This document shows positions 1-13,600 of a stretch of 64,000 bases of DNA, one piece after another. Source of the stretch: Trichoplax sp. H2 (Eukaryota; Placozoa; Uniplacotomia; Trichoplacea); contig NOWV01000002.1 in the NCBI GenBank assembly GCA_003344405.1, forward strand, positions 1,116,001 to 1,180,000. Direction: 5' to 3'. A program made the position numbers and the translations under genes. Under the pieces are notes generated by a model. It saw only the letters and a list, made by a program, of their open reading frames with translations. It had not been told where the DNA came from and did no database searches. Every line of letters starts with the position of its first letter. Positions within the stretch are counted from its first letter, which is position 1.

Positions 1-452
1 AGAGTCTTTGAAAAGGATATCACTGGCCAAAGTCATTCTACACAGGTATTGCAGAGATTGATAAGTTGGGCAAGCTGAGAGATCCTGGATAATTCATGAA
101 TCCCTGTAAGATTGGAGTATGCACAGTACATCAACATTCAATTTTGTATCTTCGATCAATTCAGCATAAAAGAAAGACATGAAATTGTAGTCGCTAGCAA
201 TATCCTTGACATTCGATTCAAGTGAACCACAATAGAGTCTATTCAAGATCTATACCTAATACCATTTACTCTTATCTGGAAGAATATATCCTGTGGACGA
301 TAGTATCATTGCTTATCTATCTGACAGCCCATCTCTAAATAAATACACGAAGGTATACTATGAAATTGATGCACATCAAAGTAATCGGTGACCTTTACTA
401 TTCCGTTGGACTTGAGAATTACAATATTGTTGAGCGATGGTTGATTGAATTG
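1..452 (-). CDS. partial gene, SOCS-box-like C-terminal part
   Basis: Three exons on the minus strand join in a consistent frame: 452-349, 238-130 and 84-1, with the last running off the window. Phases are 2 then 0 and there are no stops. Acceptors are AATAG, GAATAG and ATCCAG; donors are GTGTAT and GTACTG. The last exon encodes a stretch containing CPTYQSLQYLCRMTL, which resembles the start of a SOCS box (Leu-x-x-Leu-Cys-Arg), the elongin-binding module of ankyrin/SOCS ubiquitin-ligase adaptors. The middle exon encodes a helical-looking stretch (SFFYAELIEDTKLNVD) that could belong to ankyrin-type repeats. The start codon lies further up the minus strand or in exons I did not find, and the end is outside the window. 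The assignment rests on a short motif and is uncertain. Confidence 0.42.
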
Positions 453-760
453 CTATTCGCTGTCACTTTTATTTTTCTTCTCGCTTTTTAAATGGTTGAA
501 ATCTCGCGGTCAGTCCGATATTGATCAACTATGTCTATCTTTGTATCTCCTATCCGATTGGAATATCCAAGGCCATGATGGAGATTAGTGACAGAATTAT
601 TTATTTATTAATTAATTAATAAAAATTCAAGCTACTGCCAGAACAAAACAGCCGAAATACAGTACATTAAATCGCTTTCAGTATACCGTGCTGTACTCAG
701 TGGAAAGCACTGTAGGGCAGAAGAACACTATAGGAGAGTACAGTACCTACTGAATGATAT
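453..760. other. gene-free AT-rich spacer
   Basis: No coding exon was recognised. There is a short ATTAATTAATTAAT tract near 605 and then the first scattered TACAGTAC words, which lead into the GTAC-rich repeat that follows. Confidence 0.5.
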
Positions 761-761
761 G

Positions 762-935
762 TACTGTACTGTACACTGTACACTGTACTCTACAGTACTC
801 AGTGTACAGTACTCAGTGTACAGTACTCAGTGTACAGTACTCAGTGTACAGTACTCACTGTACTGTACAGTACTGTACACTATCAGAGAGTGGGTGGTCC
901 AAGCCTGTACACTGTACAGTACAGTATACAGTAGC
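762..935. repeat. GTAC-rich 14-bp tandem repeat
   Basis: The tract is built from the words TGTACACTGTA and CAGTACTCAGTGTA. The 14-base unit CAGTACTCAGTGTA repeats head to tail about four and a half times between about 793 and 857. GTAC is self-complementary, so the tract can fold on itself. Both strands give open frames here only because the repeat lacks stops in some frames; the frames (rich in Cys, Thr, Val, Tyr) are not genes. Similar words recur near 1133-1170, 41119-41165, 41597-41622, 42018-42038, 54812-54826 and 63918-63940. Confidence 0.85.
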
Positions 936-1544
936 AGCAAGTTTTACTATGTTCTGTAGCAAATCCATAAGTTTATGTAGATATAATGATTCAGTGTTAT
1001 TCAAAATTTACTTTTACTAACTAATATAGAATCTTCAGCTCATTAGCTACATGCTGGTATAAAATCAATACAGTTTTGATATTGATAATAGCATTTAAAT
1101 AGAATTCTTAAATTCTAAAGCGAACGTAAACATGCTGTACTGTACTGTAACAGTATCTGTACAGTCTACTGTATCAAGCCTCCATGAAGAAAACGACTGC
1201 GGCTTCTTTGTATCTTTTTCCTTTCAAGGATCGGCTTGCTAGATAGAGACCGCGACAAAAAGATACAAGAGAATGCCGACTTTCTTTGTTTCCACTACAG
1301 TAGAATGCCTGTGAATCAAACTAGTAAGGAAACATGCTCAATCGGGGATTATTAAAAGTAGAGAGTCTGCATTTCTTGATCAAAGATAAACTGGCAAAGG
1401 GAAGATTTTCCACGACAACAACAAGTGACTAACATGTTTTTCATCATATTCACCTACTGATCAACTTGACACAAATCTCTTGCCCTAAAATGACCGGACA
1501 ACGATCGAAGTGGAGAAAGCGCTTGTATCAAGTCTAAATTGTGC

Positions 1545-4500
1545 CCCCCCCCCAAAAAATGATTACCTACAGTACTGTTTTAAACAACTGCAAAATACAC
1601 ATAAACAATAATGATTATGTAATCATGTCAAGCAGGAAAATGAAGGCCCGCATCCATCGGTTAAGGAAATTCTCATATCAGTTAAATTGACCGAAAAAAA
1701 GTCATTGCGCACTATTTTATAAAACTGCAAAATTCACCCTTGAAAATCCTCTAGACGTAGAACACACAATAATAATAATTAATAATAATAATAGCAATAA
1801 TAATAATAATGGAATAATGGCGGTAAAATAAAGCTTCGCAGGGATTGTAAAGGAAATTCTCACACAATCTACTGTAAATTATCCCTCCCAAAAAAGTTGT
1901 TGCGTACTAATTTACAGGGATTGTGAAGGAAATTCTCACATTAGTCCAAATTATCCATAAAAATGTTATTGCGTACTAGCTTACAGAACTGTAAAATTTG
2001 CCTTGAAATCTTCTAGACGTCAAGTATATCACAAAATATAAATAATAATGCAATAATAATAACAGTAAAACGAAGCCACGCAAAAGCTTAGTAAGGAAAT
2101 TCTCAATTCAGTCAAAAAAAAAAATATTATTATACACTACTGTAGTTTACAGAACTGCCAAATTTACCTTGAAATCTTCTAGACATCAAATATACCACAA
2201 AATATAAATAATAATGCAATAATAATAACAGTAAAACGAAGCCACGCAAAGGCTTAGTAAGGAAATTCTCAATTTAGTCAAAAAAATAATATTATTATGC
2301 ACTACTGTAGTTTACAGAACTGCCAAATTTACCTTGAAATCTTCTAGACGTCAAGTATATCACAAAATATGAATAATAATGCAATAATAATAACAGTAAA
2401 ACGAAGCCACGCAAAGGTTTAGTAAGGAAATTCTCAATTCAGTCAAAAAAATAATATTACTATGCTCTACTGTAGTTTACAGAACTACCAAATTTACCTT
2501 GAAATCTTCTAGACGTCAAGTATACCACAAAATAAGAATAATAATGCAATAATAATAACAGTAAAACAAAGCCACGCAAAGGCTTAGTAAGGAAATTCTC
2601 AATTCAGTCAAAAAAAATAATATTATTTTGCACTACTGTAGTTTATAGACCTGCAAAATTCATCCTTGAAAATCCCCTAGACTTCTACTATCCAATAAGA
2701 ATAATGTAGTACTGTAATAATGGTAAATTGGCATTTCACACGGATTATTAGAGGAAATTCTCCCATCAGTCCAAATCGTCAAACAAATGATTGTGTGTTG
2801 GATAGTTAATATATCACAGAAATGCACAAGTTAGCATTAAATCTCAAGATGTAAATCATACTATACGCGTATTAACCATAATGTGACGTTAATACGTAGA
2901 GCTGTGCTTTGCATGGTTTGCTAAAGGAAATTCTGGCATCAAATTATCAAAGAGTTATGCGTTATTCTACAGATAGACAGAATTTAGCCTTAAAAAACCC
3001 TCTAAACGTACATCGCACAACAAGAATAGTATAGCAAAGAGTAAATCGGATCAATTCTAATGATGTTGTGAAGCTCTGCAATACTGGAGGTTCTATTCAG
3101 GAAGCTCTTAAAGGTGTAACAAGTACAAACTGTCAAAAATTGCTGTATGTTACTTAATAGAATATATAGAATTCACTATTGACAACCCTCCGGACGTATA
3201 CAACACAAACCGAATAATAGAGTATTAATAAAATTAATTAATTATTAGTAATATTGTACTCTACATATTCTTGTGAAAGGAAATTAAACCAAATTGTTCT
3301 ATGCTACTCTATGGATATGCAGAATTCAATGTTGAAAATCATCTAGAAGTACGCGTATACGGTACATGACGAATACTATGGGTATAGCAGTAAGTAAGTA
3401 ATATTGCGCTCTACATATTTTAAGGACATGCAAAATTCAATGTTGAAAATTGTTTGAACGAGTACGGCATAAGAAGAATAATAGAGCATTCATAATTAAT
3501 TATAAGTAATATTGTGCTCTACATATTCTAAGGACATGCAAAATTCAATGTTGAAAATTGTTTGAAGGTGTACGGCATAAGAAGAAGAATAGAGCATTCA
3601 TGATTAATTATAAGTAATATTGTGTTCTACATATTCTTGTTGAAGGAAATTATATCAACTCCAAGTTGTTAAATAGCTCTATGTTACTCTAACAACATAA
3701 AAATTCAGCCTTGAAATCCTGTAAACGTACATTATACAATAGAAATAATATAGCAATCTTAGTAAGTTGAATCAATTCTAATAGTACTGAGGAGATCTGT
3801 ATGCTGTATTCATGAAATTCTTATAGCGTATCAGGTCCAAACTATTAAAAAAGTAGTTATGAGTTTATTTATAGAAAATACAGAATTTAACCTTAAAATC
3901 TTTTTGATGTCAACTACGTGATATGAATAATCAGTCTAGTCATAGCCAATGGGATATATTTTTTTCTACTATCAGAAGTGAGATTTCACATAACTCTACT
4001 GTCAAGCTCTGCAGCATACCATGCGAAGAAAGTTCTTGTATCAGGTACAAATTATCAAAATATTGTCGTCTGCTATTATAATATCATAATAAAGCCGTAT
4101 TGATGAGTCAGTTCTTGCAAAAAAAAACAATAAAATTCACCCTTAGAAATCCTTATATACACGTAATATGAATAATATTATACGGTAGTAAGAATTAAAA
4201 GAAATTGAATAAATTCTCACGATACTGTAAAGCTTTGTGTATTTTCGTATTGGCAGAAAATTAATATTAATCATAATACCATTATAATGGAAAAATAATA
4301 TAGTTATTGAAAGATAGCAAACATTAAATGGGTGATCAGACCATAATCCACTCTTTTCCTAGGCTATTTTGTAGAGATGCATTCTTCAGCCTTTGATATA
4401 CACTGAGGTCTACTGCATTTTGGCGAAACGATGACCTATAACCCAACCCGTACAGAAGCAACACCACTTACACAACATGGTTGGTACGGTAATAACTATA

Positions 4501-4950
4501 GTAAATTGAACAAATGAGAAAGGGTCTATAAATTTTGTATGGCTTTCTTATTGGTAGAAAAAAATAAAAAGAAAATGGTCATTCAGCTAGATTGTTTTAC
4601 AGAAATATATGATTCAGCCTTGAAAATTCTCTAAAAGTGCAATATACAATATGAATAATGTAATATTAAGTAGATTAATAATAGATGATGACAGTACGAT
4701 AAAAAAATCTGCATATTTCTTATTGACAGAAGAAATTGCTGAATATGCAATACTAGATATTGCTTTAACCTTAATGAAGTTAGTAATCCTGTACATGCAG
4801 AAATATAAATTTAGCCTTGAACTATCCAAAAGAAATTTAATAAATCATATTAATAATAATTCTATGGAGTTCGGCTTGTGTTTTAATTTTTGGATAGGGA
4901 GAAAAAGTATGATGATTAGCATATCATGGCAACAATAATTGCAAGAAAAT
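1545..4950. repeat. degenerate satellite-like array, unit about 165 bp
   Basis: A unit of about 165 bases is repeated head to tail. Its landmark is a CCTTGAAATCTTCTAGACGT-type block followed by a CACAA-like word and AATAATAATG. The landmark TTCTAGAC lies at 2011, 2177, 2342 and 2507, with a diverged copy near 2675. Copies at 2030-2680 are almost identical. Decayed copies with the same landmark (for example near 1750, 3000, 3187, 3341, 3717, 4150 and 4629) extend over about 3.4 kb. Each unit also carries TTAGTAAGGAAATTCTC. There is no terminal repeat or transposase, so this looks like a satellite rather than a transposon. The open frames at 4614-4938 lie in decayed units and are not supported as genes. 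Confidence 0.8.
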
Positions 4951-7900
4951 ATAAGCTTTCTAACTCTAAATTAGCCAGTCTCTTGATACTAACCTTTTAC
5001 TGGTCGTATATTATACGGCGGTTTCTCTACCTACCTACTAAATTATAAGGTTTCTAAACAAGAGCATAAATTCAAATCTCAGCATCGCTAATTAATCATG
5101 ATAATAAATAATAGCTACAGTTATCATTTGTTCTTTGTCCAGAATCTACATTACACAGCTTTCAGTAGTCACATGCGTACCTGTCATATCAGGAAACTTA
5201 TTGTAGCAGCTAGACAGAGGATATCTCCTGTAGGAATCGAATCGAATCGAATTGAGTAAAATATCAATATTTTAAGATTAACTAAATAATTAAGTCATTA
5301 ATTAATTAATTAATTGGCTATTACTGTAGTTTCTATCAAAGACTGAGTTGATGATTTACTACCAAAGGCAAGGTGATTTGCTTGCAACTTCCTCAATTGA
5401 CTTGCAACAACAAGTCTAAATAGAACCTAATATAGCTATGATCGTTCCTATAGTATCCAAGCCCAAAGAAAGGATTATAATGTAAGCGCAGGCTTTCATC
5501 AACTGAAATCGATAAATTACTATGGTACAATATGCAAGGATTCGATCAGAAATTAGACTTTAAAGTTGATGTAAGATTATGTCATTCGATAGTCAAATAA
5601 TTACATCCGTAAGAGCGAGATTGAATAGAGAGATTTACATTACACATATATCAATCAAGATTATATCTGAGATAATTGCATGATATGTCATCTGTGTTAT
5701 AATTAATGATCTATTGCACTAATTTAACCAAAACGTTCGAGAATTGGTTAAATATTCCGATATTAAGCTCAAGTCATGGAAGATAACCTCCTTATAGTAA
5801 CGTAGATTTTAATTGATTTCTTTCTAGAGCACACTTAGATTTACTTCATGATAAAAGGCTAGAAATGGAATTATAATTAATGTAAAATTTCAATTGCTTC
5901 TGAGTACAGATAAAAGTATTAGACCATAATTAGGTAAAATAGTACACGATATTTCAGGGTTAGTCTTACTTGCTTAAAATAGTTGGCAAGATAAATGTTC
6001 ATTGTAACGGCTCTAGTAATAATTGCGAACTATTGAAGGTAGCATTTACAATTCAATCCATTCGTGCCAATGCCAATGTTTGTAATTTAAGCGATTGTTT
6101 TAAATAGAAAATGGTAAAAATACTACATACTGTACAGGATCGTTGATCAAAATTTACAAGAAGTTAGCGAATTCGTCGAGAAATGACATAAGGACAGCAA
6201 ACTATCCGGTTTTATCAAAGTAATAATATAAAATCTTACGTATTGTCAGTGCAAAGAAATTCCAATCTATTACATATTTATTATACGCAGATAATGATTT
6301 AATTTTTAACATTAAATGACATCGTACATTAACTGGAAATAAATAGGGGATATTGAATAACATAGAGTTAACTTTAAAGGATAACCTTCCATCACATGTT
6401 TTGATGATTTAATAACTTAATACTTTATGATAAATAAGGTAATTAGTCTAACTAACATTCTTCCATTCAATCAAAATCTAGTCTATCTGCATCAAATTTC
6501 ACGCACATATACTGATACAATGGCTATTTAAAGTTAGTTGCCACACTTTGCTAACTTACTGCAAGGATTCAGCTTCCTATTAAGCATGAAAGAAATGATC
6601 AGCTTCCAAACTGATAATAAAATTTATTAGTAGCCATTGTAATATAATAAGGCATTAGTTTGATCACCGTCTCAACCTTTAGCATCAATGAATGGAGACG
6701 TCCTAGAGTGTCTACGTATATGAAGTTTTTTATACCTGATTTGTGTAGCTAATTGATATTTAAATAAACCTAAAGCCTCTTTGAATCAGCAGGTAGTATA
6801 TTGATTACAAAAACTCTGCTCTCGTGGTATTATTCCTCTTGAAATTAGTAATTTGAGTAGTAACAGCATGATCACCTTTATCAAAATAGACAAAATACAG
6901 ATACAGATTTACTCTCTACTGTCAGATATGTTGATCTCTATGTATTGTCTTGAATTTATTTATGTCGTCTAATCCTATAGAATATTCTTTACGGCTAATA
7001 AAACTTATATAATCACTGAAGTAATCGATTAAATAATATAATTGCAATGACTAGGTTGTCGCATGGGCGGCTTCCTAATTGATGACGAAAGACATATTTT
7101 AGATCATCATATTGTAATTAGCTTGACATCTTTTCCTGGTACTAAAACCAGTTGATTACAATTAGCTAGTATACTTGATACGATATTGTCAACTTGTCCC
7201 AAATAACTCAAAATCGTATTAAATCATGGTTATCTTGTTGGTTTAAAGCAGGTACAATCAATTTGCCTTAAAAATTATTCGTCCTATCCAACAATTTGCA
7301 ATTTAAAGTTCATTCTATCTCAAGATTACTGCTTCAACTGCTGTTTTCCGATCATATAATTGTGCGTACACATACATGCACGTACGCATAATTTGTGAAG
7401 ACTAATTTTTACGTTATTGGCCTCTCTAATTGTTGAATGTTCCCAAATTGGCTTCTCACCGTTCTTCTTGGAAGCGCTATAGTTATATTGATTCAATACT
7501 TTAACATCATAATCCTTCAATCGTGTTTCTCTATCACCTTTTTCAAACTAGTAAAATTTGAATTACACTTCGATGATTTCTATCCATCAGAAAATTATCT
7601 CACTCAATCAAGATTGAGCCACAATTATCATATAATCACCTTGGCCCCTAATCATCGGATACACGGTATGAACAGATTCAACTTCATAATTTACTTGAAT
7701 AAATGTTTATATAGTGCAAAGTTGTTATAATGCTTTCGTTTCAATACCGTATGTACTGTGTAAACTATGTCAATACACTAACTAAGTCAATCTTACCTGA
7801 AAAAACACTAGCATGGACGTCCAATTTAAGCGATTTTTCATCAGACTTCTCCTCAGATATTATTTTAGCAAGTTACTCTGACATTATATTGCAAAGTGTA

Positions 7901-9151
7901 AATAACTAATTAGCTATTAACTTGTATTAAAACAAACTATCAGAATAATACACTACAATATATTAAAACATACATTGACGTTGATATTTGAAGTTACAAT
8001 TATTTCAAACATGTTATAATGAAATCATAGAGTTGTAAAGATTTAGGAAAGAGTCTAATGCAAGGGCTACACGAAAGCATTACTTCAAAACATAGTTGAA
8101 TCATGTTTCTGCTTCGGTTTCTACTGACGCGAGCTACCTTAAGATCTAATCTAGCTGCTATGGTAGAATATACGATCAACAAGTAATATTTTATTAAGTA
8201 TTTTATATTTATAATAAGCAGAATTGTCGTATTAAGATAGATATGAGCAAGGACTAAATTACCCTGGGAGTTTTTTAGAAGGGAGGAAATGAAACTACGA
8301 GTATCTAGTCCAAGCGTGTCTCTTTTTCGATCAGCGTCTGATCCAATATAGATTAATTCTATAGATTGCGAGAATTAACTATTTACGTCTATTCTAATCT
8401 CTCTACTAGCGTAAAACCAGTTTGCAAGCTAGCTGCTTTCCCATTAAGGATAATTACTGCAGAATTTTCTATCTACTAAATTTTATCAAATTCATTGATA
8501 TCACAGTTTTACTAATCATAGAAACATAACGACCTTCCATTATATCATTTACACTACCCTTTTACCAAACGCATTTTAACTTTTCAATCTGGTTAAAAGT
8601 AATGTAGCCACTGTCCGTACTCTTGCGATCCGAAAATGAACAGCAATAAAAAATTTTTAATTTTACGAATACGATCTATGTTAACACTTGTTTATATTTG
8701 CGCTGCATTTAGATCTACTAAATATAAATATCGATTGAAATTAATTACATTTTAGCGATATCCTCGCAATAACAGTAAAGAACGAACTCGATACGGTGTA
8801 TAAATTTTATACGCACACAATAACTCTTTTACTCTAACGTGCGTTAATGACCTCAAAAAATAAACATTACTGTAATCATGGCAGAAGAACAGATATAGTG
8901 CTGGTAATTAATTATGAATGATATTAGATTCAGAAATGCGTAACAGAGAGTTTTCACATCATGCCTTGTTTTAGTATTATGTTTCATTATGATAACTTTC
9001 CATGCTTTATGCCGAATACTATATATCCTCACTATTTTACTATACCGTCTGTTCTAAGTAGTCAATGATACTGATTTATTTTTCTCTTACCACTAGGATC
9101 TCTACTTCTATCTTCTTATTTTGGCTCTAATTAGTTAATCAAAGCTATATA
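4951..9151. other. gene-free intergenic region upstream of the receptor gene
   Basis: About 4.2 kb of AT-rich sequence with no exon chain, RNA gene or element recognised on either strand. Short curiosities are a GAATC pentamer run near 5237-5255 and ATTAATTAATTAATTAATT near 5298. The small open frames here (7326-7730, 8000-8182) have no family resemblance. The promoter of the following gene should lie in the last part of this stretch, but I see no clear TATA box or initiator. Confidence 0.5.
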
Positions 9152-10637
9152 ATGCATCTACTTTGGAATTTACCAGTTCTATTCTTACTAACTGTGACGC
9201 CTCTCCATCTTGATGCTACTGAACCTTCTGTTCCTAATACCGGTACGTTATATCAACTTCTTCTGTATATATTACATTTTCTGAATATCAGACTAAAAAT
9301 CGATCTATAATGAGCGTAACCATCATTAGCTTAGAAAATATAAACTTATAAATTATACAAAATAGGGTCTATTTCAAGTATCTCCACAGATTCCAATCGA
9401 CAATACAACATTACCAATATTGGTCGAGATTTTTACCTTGGATATTTGGAATCAATAAGCAGCAATTCTAAACCTATGCTGACTATTTCCGCTCTACACG
9501 AAACCGCTGAAGTGATACTGACCAATTATAGGGAAAATTCCAAAACTACTTTCCAAGTCAAGTCCAACAATACCATTGAGCTCGTTCTTAGCAAGAATAT
9601 TGAAAATACAGTTAAGGGTTTAACTAATAAAACCATTCGTATTCAGTCAGATCGTGATATTGTCGTTACCGGAGTAAATTCGATGCCAGTATCAGCTGAT
9701 AACTACCTTGCTTTACCTGTGGAAAGCTATGGCAATGAATACATTGTAGTTACTTATACTCCAAGGAGGTTGGCAGAATTTCTTATTATAGCTCAAAATA
9801 ACCAATCCGTAGTCAATATCAGCTTTCCAAGCAATACTGAATACCAAGGACAACATTACTCAAGATCAAAGTTACTAATTATTAATTTACAACAGTCGGA
9901 AGGATTTTATTTCTCTTCATCGACCGATTTGACTGGTACAATTATTACGTCCTCTTCCGGCATTGCACTTTTTAGCGGTAATGAGTGTGCTTTTGTAACG
10001 ACTGGTTTAAAATATTGTGATCACCTTGTCGAACAAATTCCACCAATTCAATATCTTGGTTATAATTATGTCCTGAATACATTTATTAATCGCAAAGCAG
10101 GCGATCGGTTTCGAGTTATTGCACCATATGATAATACGGATGTTTTTATACAATACAATACACTCTACTATCCTCTATCTAGAGGTTCCTTTGTCGAATT
10201 TGAAGTACCTAGTGGTAATGCCACACTTTTAACTTGTAGTCAGCCTTGCTTAGTCGTACAGTTTAATAAAGGATACGATGCAGATAAAGTTAGTACCGAT
10301 CCATTTATGGTTATCGTTCCGGATGTTGGACAATCTCTATCACAGTATCGCTTTTACTCAACACTTCATAGCCAAGTCAGTATTCGTCACCATTATATAA
10401 ATCTTGTAATCGAAACAGAGCATCGCCATGGACTATTATTAGATGGAAAATTGCTCTCTAAAATCAACTGGAAGAACGTCTCCATCTACTCTGTTAGTAG
10501 TATTAACATCAGCGCAGGATCTCATTATTTGAATCACTCCCTATCTGGTGTTGATTATTTATTAACTATTTATGGCTATAATTTATATGGTAGCTATGGC
10601 ATTCCAGCTGGGATAAGGTTAAGCCCCCTACCAGATG
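9152..10637 (+). CDS. exons 1-2: signal peptide and IgGFc-binding-type domain
   Basis: Exon 1 (9152-9242) starts at an ATG and encodes a hydrophobic leader (MHLLWNLPVLFLLTVTP) typical of a signal peptide. Exon 2 (9366-10637) is large and unbroken, about 424 codons. It carries GRDFYLGYLES near its start and DLTGTIITSSSGIALFSGN in the middle, both hallmarks of the IgGFc-binding N-terminal domain family found at the front of mucin-like FCGBP proteins. Several NxT/NxS sites fit an extracellular location. Exon 2 ends in phase 1 at a perfect GTAAGT donor, the phase used by all following Ig and FN3 modules. Confidence 0.8.
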
Positions 10638-13600
10638 GTAAGTTTCCGATTGAGATCAATCCAGACGTACAATAATGTGTTTAATCTTAGATATTTTAGG
10701 CTATTTTCAAACTGTATCATCGCCTATAACAGTACATACTTTTAATCAAAAAATTTAGATCAATATTTATAATGCATAGGTAAGATATTAGCATGTCTTA
10801 ACGATTATAATACAAAGAATAACGAGGACCTATAGTACTTAAACTCCTTACTTCTACAAAAATCGGCTATGGCTATATAGTGATTTCCGATTGAGATCAA
10901 TGCAATAGTAAATAAATGTGTTTAGGTTTAGATATTTAGGTTATTATCAAATTGTGTCATCGCCTATAATGGCACATACTTTTAATTAAAACTTTAGATC
11001 CATATTTATAGTGTATAGGCAAGGTACTAGCATATTTTAACTATTATAACATGAGAATAATCGAAATCTATCATGCTTAAACTCCCTACTACTACAGAAA
11101 TCGATTATGGTTATGTAGTGAAATATAATCAATTGAATTAACTATGATAGATTTCTGATTGGGATCGAGAGACAGCAAAATTTATTTTTTTAGTTTCAGA
11201 TATTGTTAAGCTATTTTAAGCTGCGTCATTGCGTATAGTAATACATATATTTAATTAAAAGCTTTATTTTTAATGTATATGAACATATATACAGGGCACT
11301 TGCATGTTGTAACTGCTATAATATAAGAATAATCAGAATCTATAGTGCTTAATTTTTTACCGATATAAAAATCAATTATAGCTGCGGTAATGTAATACAA
11401 TTAATTATTTATTTGACTATAATACCGTCAAGTTGCATAGCGTATCACTATAATTAATATAATAAATGCTTAGTTGCCTTATGTAATGTGCGATTACTTT
11501 GATATTCTCCTTACATACTTTGATATTTTGTCACAAATTCTTATTTTGACGACAACTAGGCTTGAAAATAGTATTAAATCCATCATCCCGTGATGTCGTC
11601 CTTGGCCAAAATATTACTTTAAGCTGCATCGCTTTTGGTTATCCTGCTCCTGTTACGGTATCTTGGTTCAAAAACGATCTTGCTATCACCACCGATTTAA
11701 GTCGACAAGCCAATAGTAGTGGCGGCTACGGTCGACTATTTATTACTAATACTTCTCTTCAAGATGCTGGCTATTATTCTTGCCGATTTTCCAACTCTTT
11801 TGGCGTTAAATATAGCCAAGCTGCTAAGATAGCTTTCACTCGTAAGAGCTGATTAAATATTATAAATCTTATCAATTATTTGCTTAAAGTTGTGCCATAG
11901 AGTTCTATAGCGCAAAATATAAGAACAACATGCTTTTGATTTCCTTTTATTTAGAATCGGTTTTTGTGCAAAGTCCAATAAGTCAATATGTTTCAAAAGG
12001 CCAAACAGTCCTATTACAGTGCAAAATTATAAGTTCCGAATCCACCCCTGAAATAAGTTGGTACAAAAATGATCAAGAAATTCTTCGTGTCTTAAATGAT
12101 TCTGGTTTGGCAGTGTTGAAATTAGTCAACGTTTCCATGTCTGATGCTGGTAGATATGTATGTCGTAGCCAGAATAAATTTGGAAATGCTACAAGTGGCA
12201 TCGCTGTTATTGTGGTTTATTGTAAGTCAGCCTATGATTTCGACATTTGCAAGTGATTTTTTAATAGCAACTAATATCAGCTTTAATCTAATAGTAAATT
12301 TATTTTAGTAAATTAAACAGTTCAGGATAGATATACGTGAATAATCCATAGTGAGCTTAACACATTATTAATCTAGTCACAATAAATCAAATGAAAAATG
12401 GACGCTTAAACTCTTTTCCATAGGCTTTTGACTAGTTTAAAATATATTCTACACTAGTTTCTTAATTTGAAATGTTTTTGAATTTTGGGGTTTACTGTAG
12501 ATCCTCCACTTGTTACAGAACAGCCGCAAAACACTACTATCATAGAAGGTCAAACAAACCAATTAACGTGCGCTTTTACTGCCTATCCAGTCTCTTCTAT
12601 TAGTTGGGTAAAGAATATTAACGGTATAATGCAGCCTATCTTTACAGTTCCACTCATTCCAGACACAATCAATCGTGTAGTCGATACCAAAAGAGCTATC
12701 AGCCAGGATGTGGTTGATAGTAGCACTCAAGTAGTAAATCCTTCAATTAATATCTCAACGAGGAACATACGAATTAATAATACATATTCCAAGAGCATAC
12801 TCAATATTGTTAATGCAACAAGAAAAGATGAAGGGCTATACCAATGCCTAGCAGCTAATGTCGCCGGAAATGGAAGAAGCTTGTGGGCTAGCGTAACAAT
12901 CCAAGGTAAGCGTATAAATCAGCTATTTCTGTCCTTTACCACTCTTTTAAAAGAATTTAATAAGCGTACATATCATGATGAACTGACACTATTTCACATC
13001 CTATGTCATTGATTAATTATAGTCAATCTAGCTGGAGTTTCAAAGTATATTTATAGAAATACTCTTAAGTATTTAATTTGCATGAAATGGCAAATGTAAT
13101 TATAAAATTAATTCTTACAAATTAACTTTATAAATTCAATATTGACTCAACCTTATATTGCATCGAAGCGTTCTAACAAAAAATATGTCTTTGTTTATAA
13201 CGATGAATTTTTTAATTTCAGCTATGCCATACATTACTGAATCTCCTAAAAGCCAGAATATAACAGAAGGAGCTGATATTATTCTATCATGTAATGGTAG
13301 CGGTATACCAAATCCCAATGTAGTCTGGCTAAAAGATAGCATGAACCTTAGCATGGGGTTACTCCGAACTTCATTTTTGAACGAAAAGAGGATACTGATA
13401 ATAAGAAACTCTACCTTTCAAGATAGGGGTTTCTATCAGTGCTCATTTGAAAATAGCGTTGGACGTATCGTATCAGAAAATGCCTCCATTAACATTTACA
13501 GTAAGCTTTATGTTTAATTGTGTCTTTTACTCGAAGATCAATAAATCATCTGTCTACATAAAAGGCGCAGCAGTATAAAAATAAAATTCTTTATATCCAT

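Noticed and set aside
754-1020. Open frames of 66-88 codons in the GTAC-rich repeat
   Set aside because: They are Cys/Thr/Val/Tyr-rich translations of a 14-bp repeat with no splice or start context; both overlap the repeat fully.
1545-2680. CRISPR-like regular repeats
   Set aside because: Unit length, lack of distinct spacers and the animal gene content rule out a CRISPR array; it is a satellite.
4614-4938. Open frames on both strands (71 and 95 codons)
   Set aside because: They lie in decayed satellite units and overlap each other on opposite strands; no family features.
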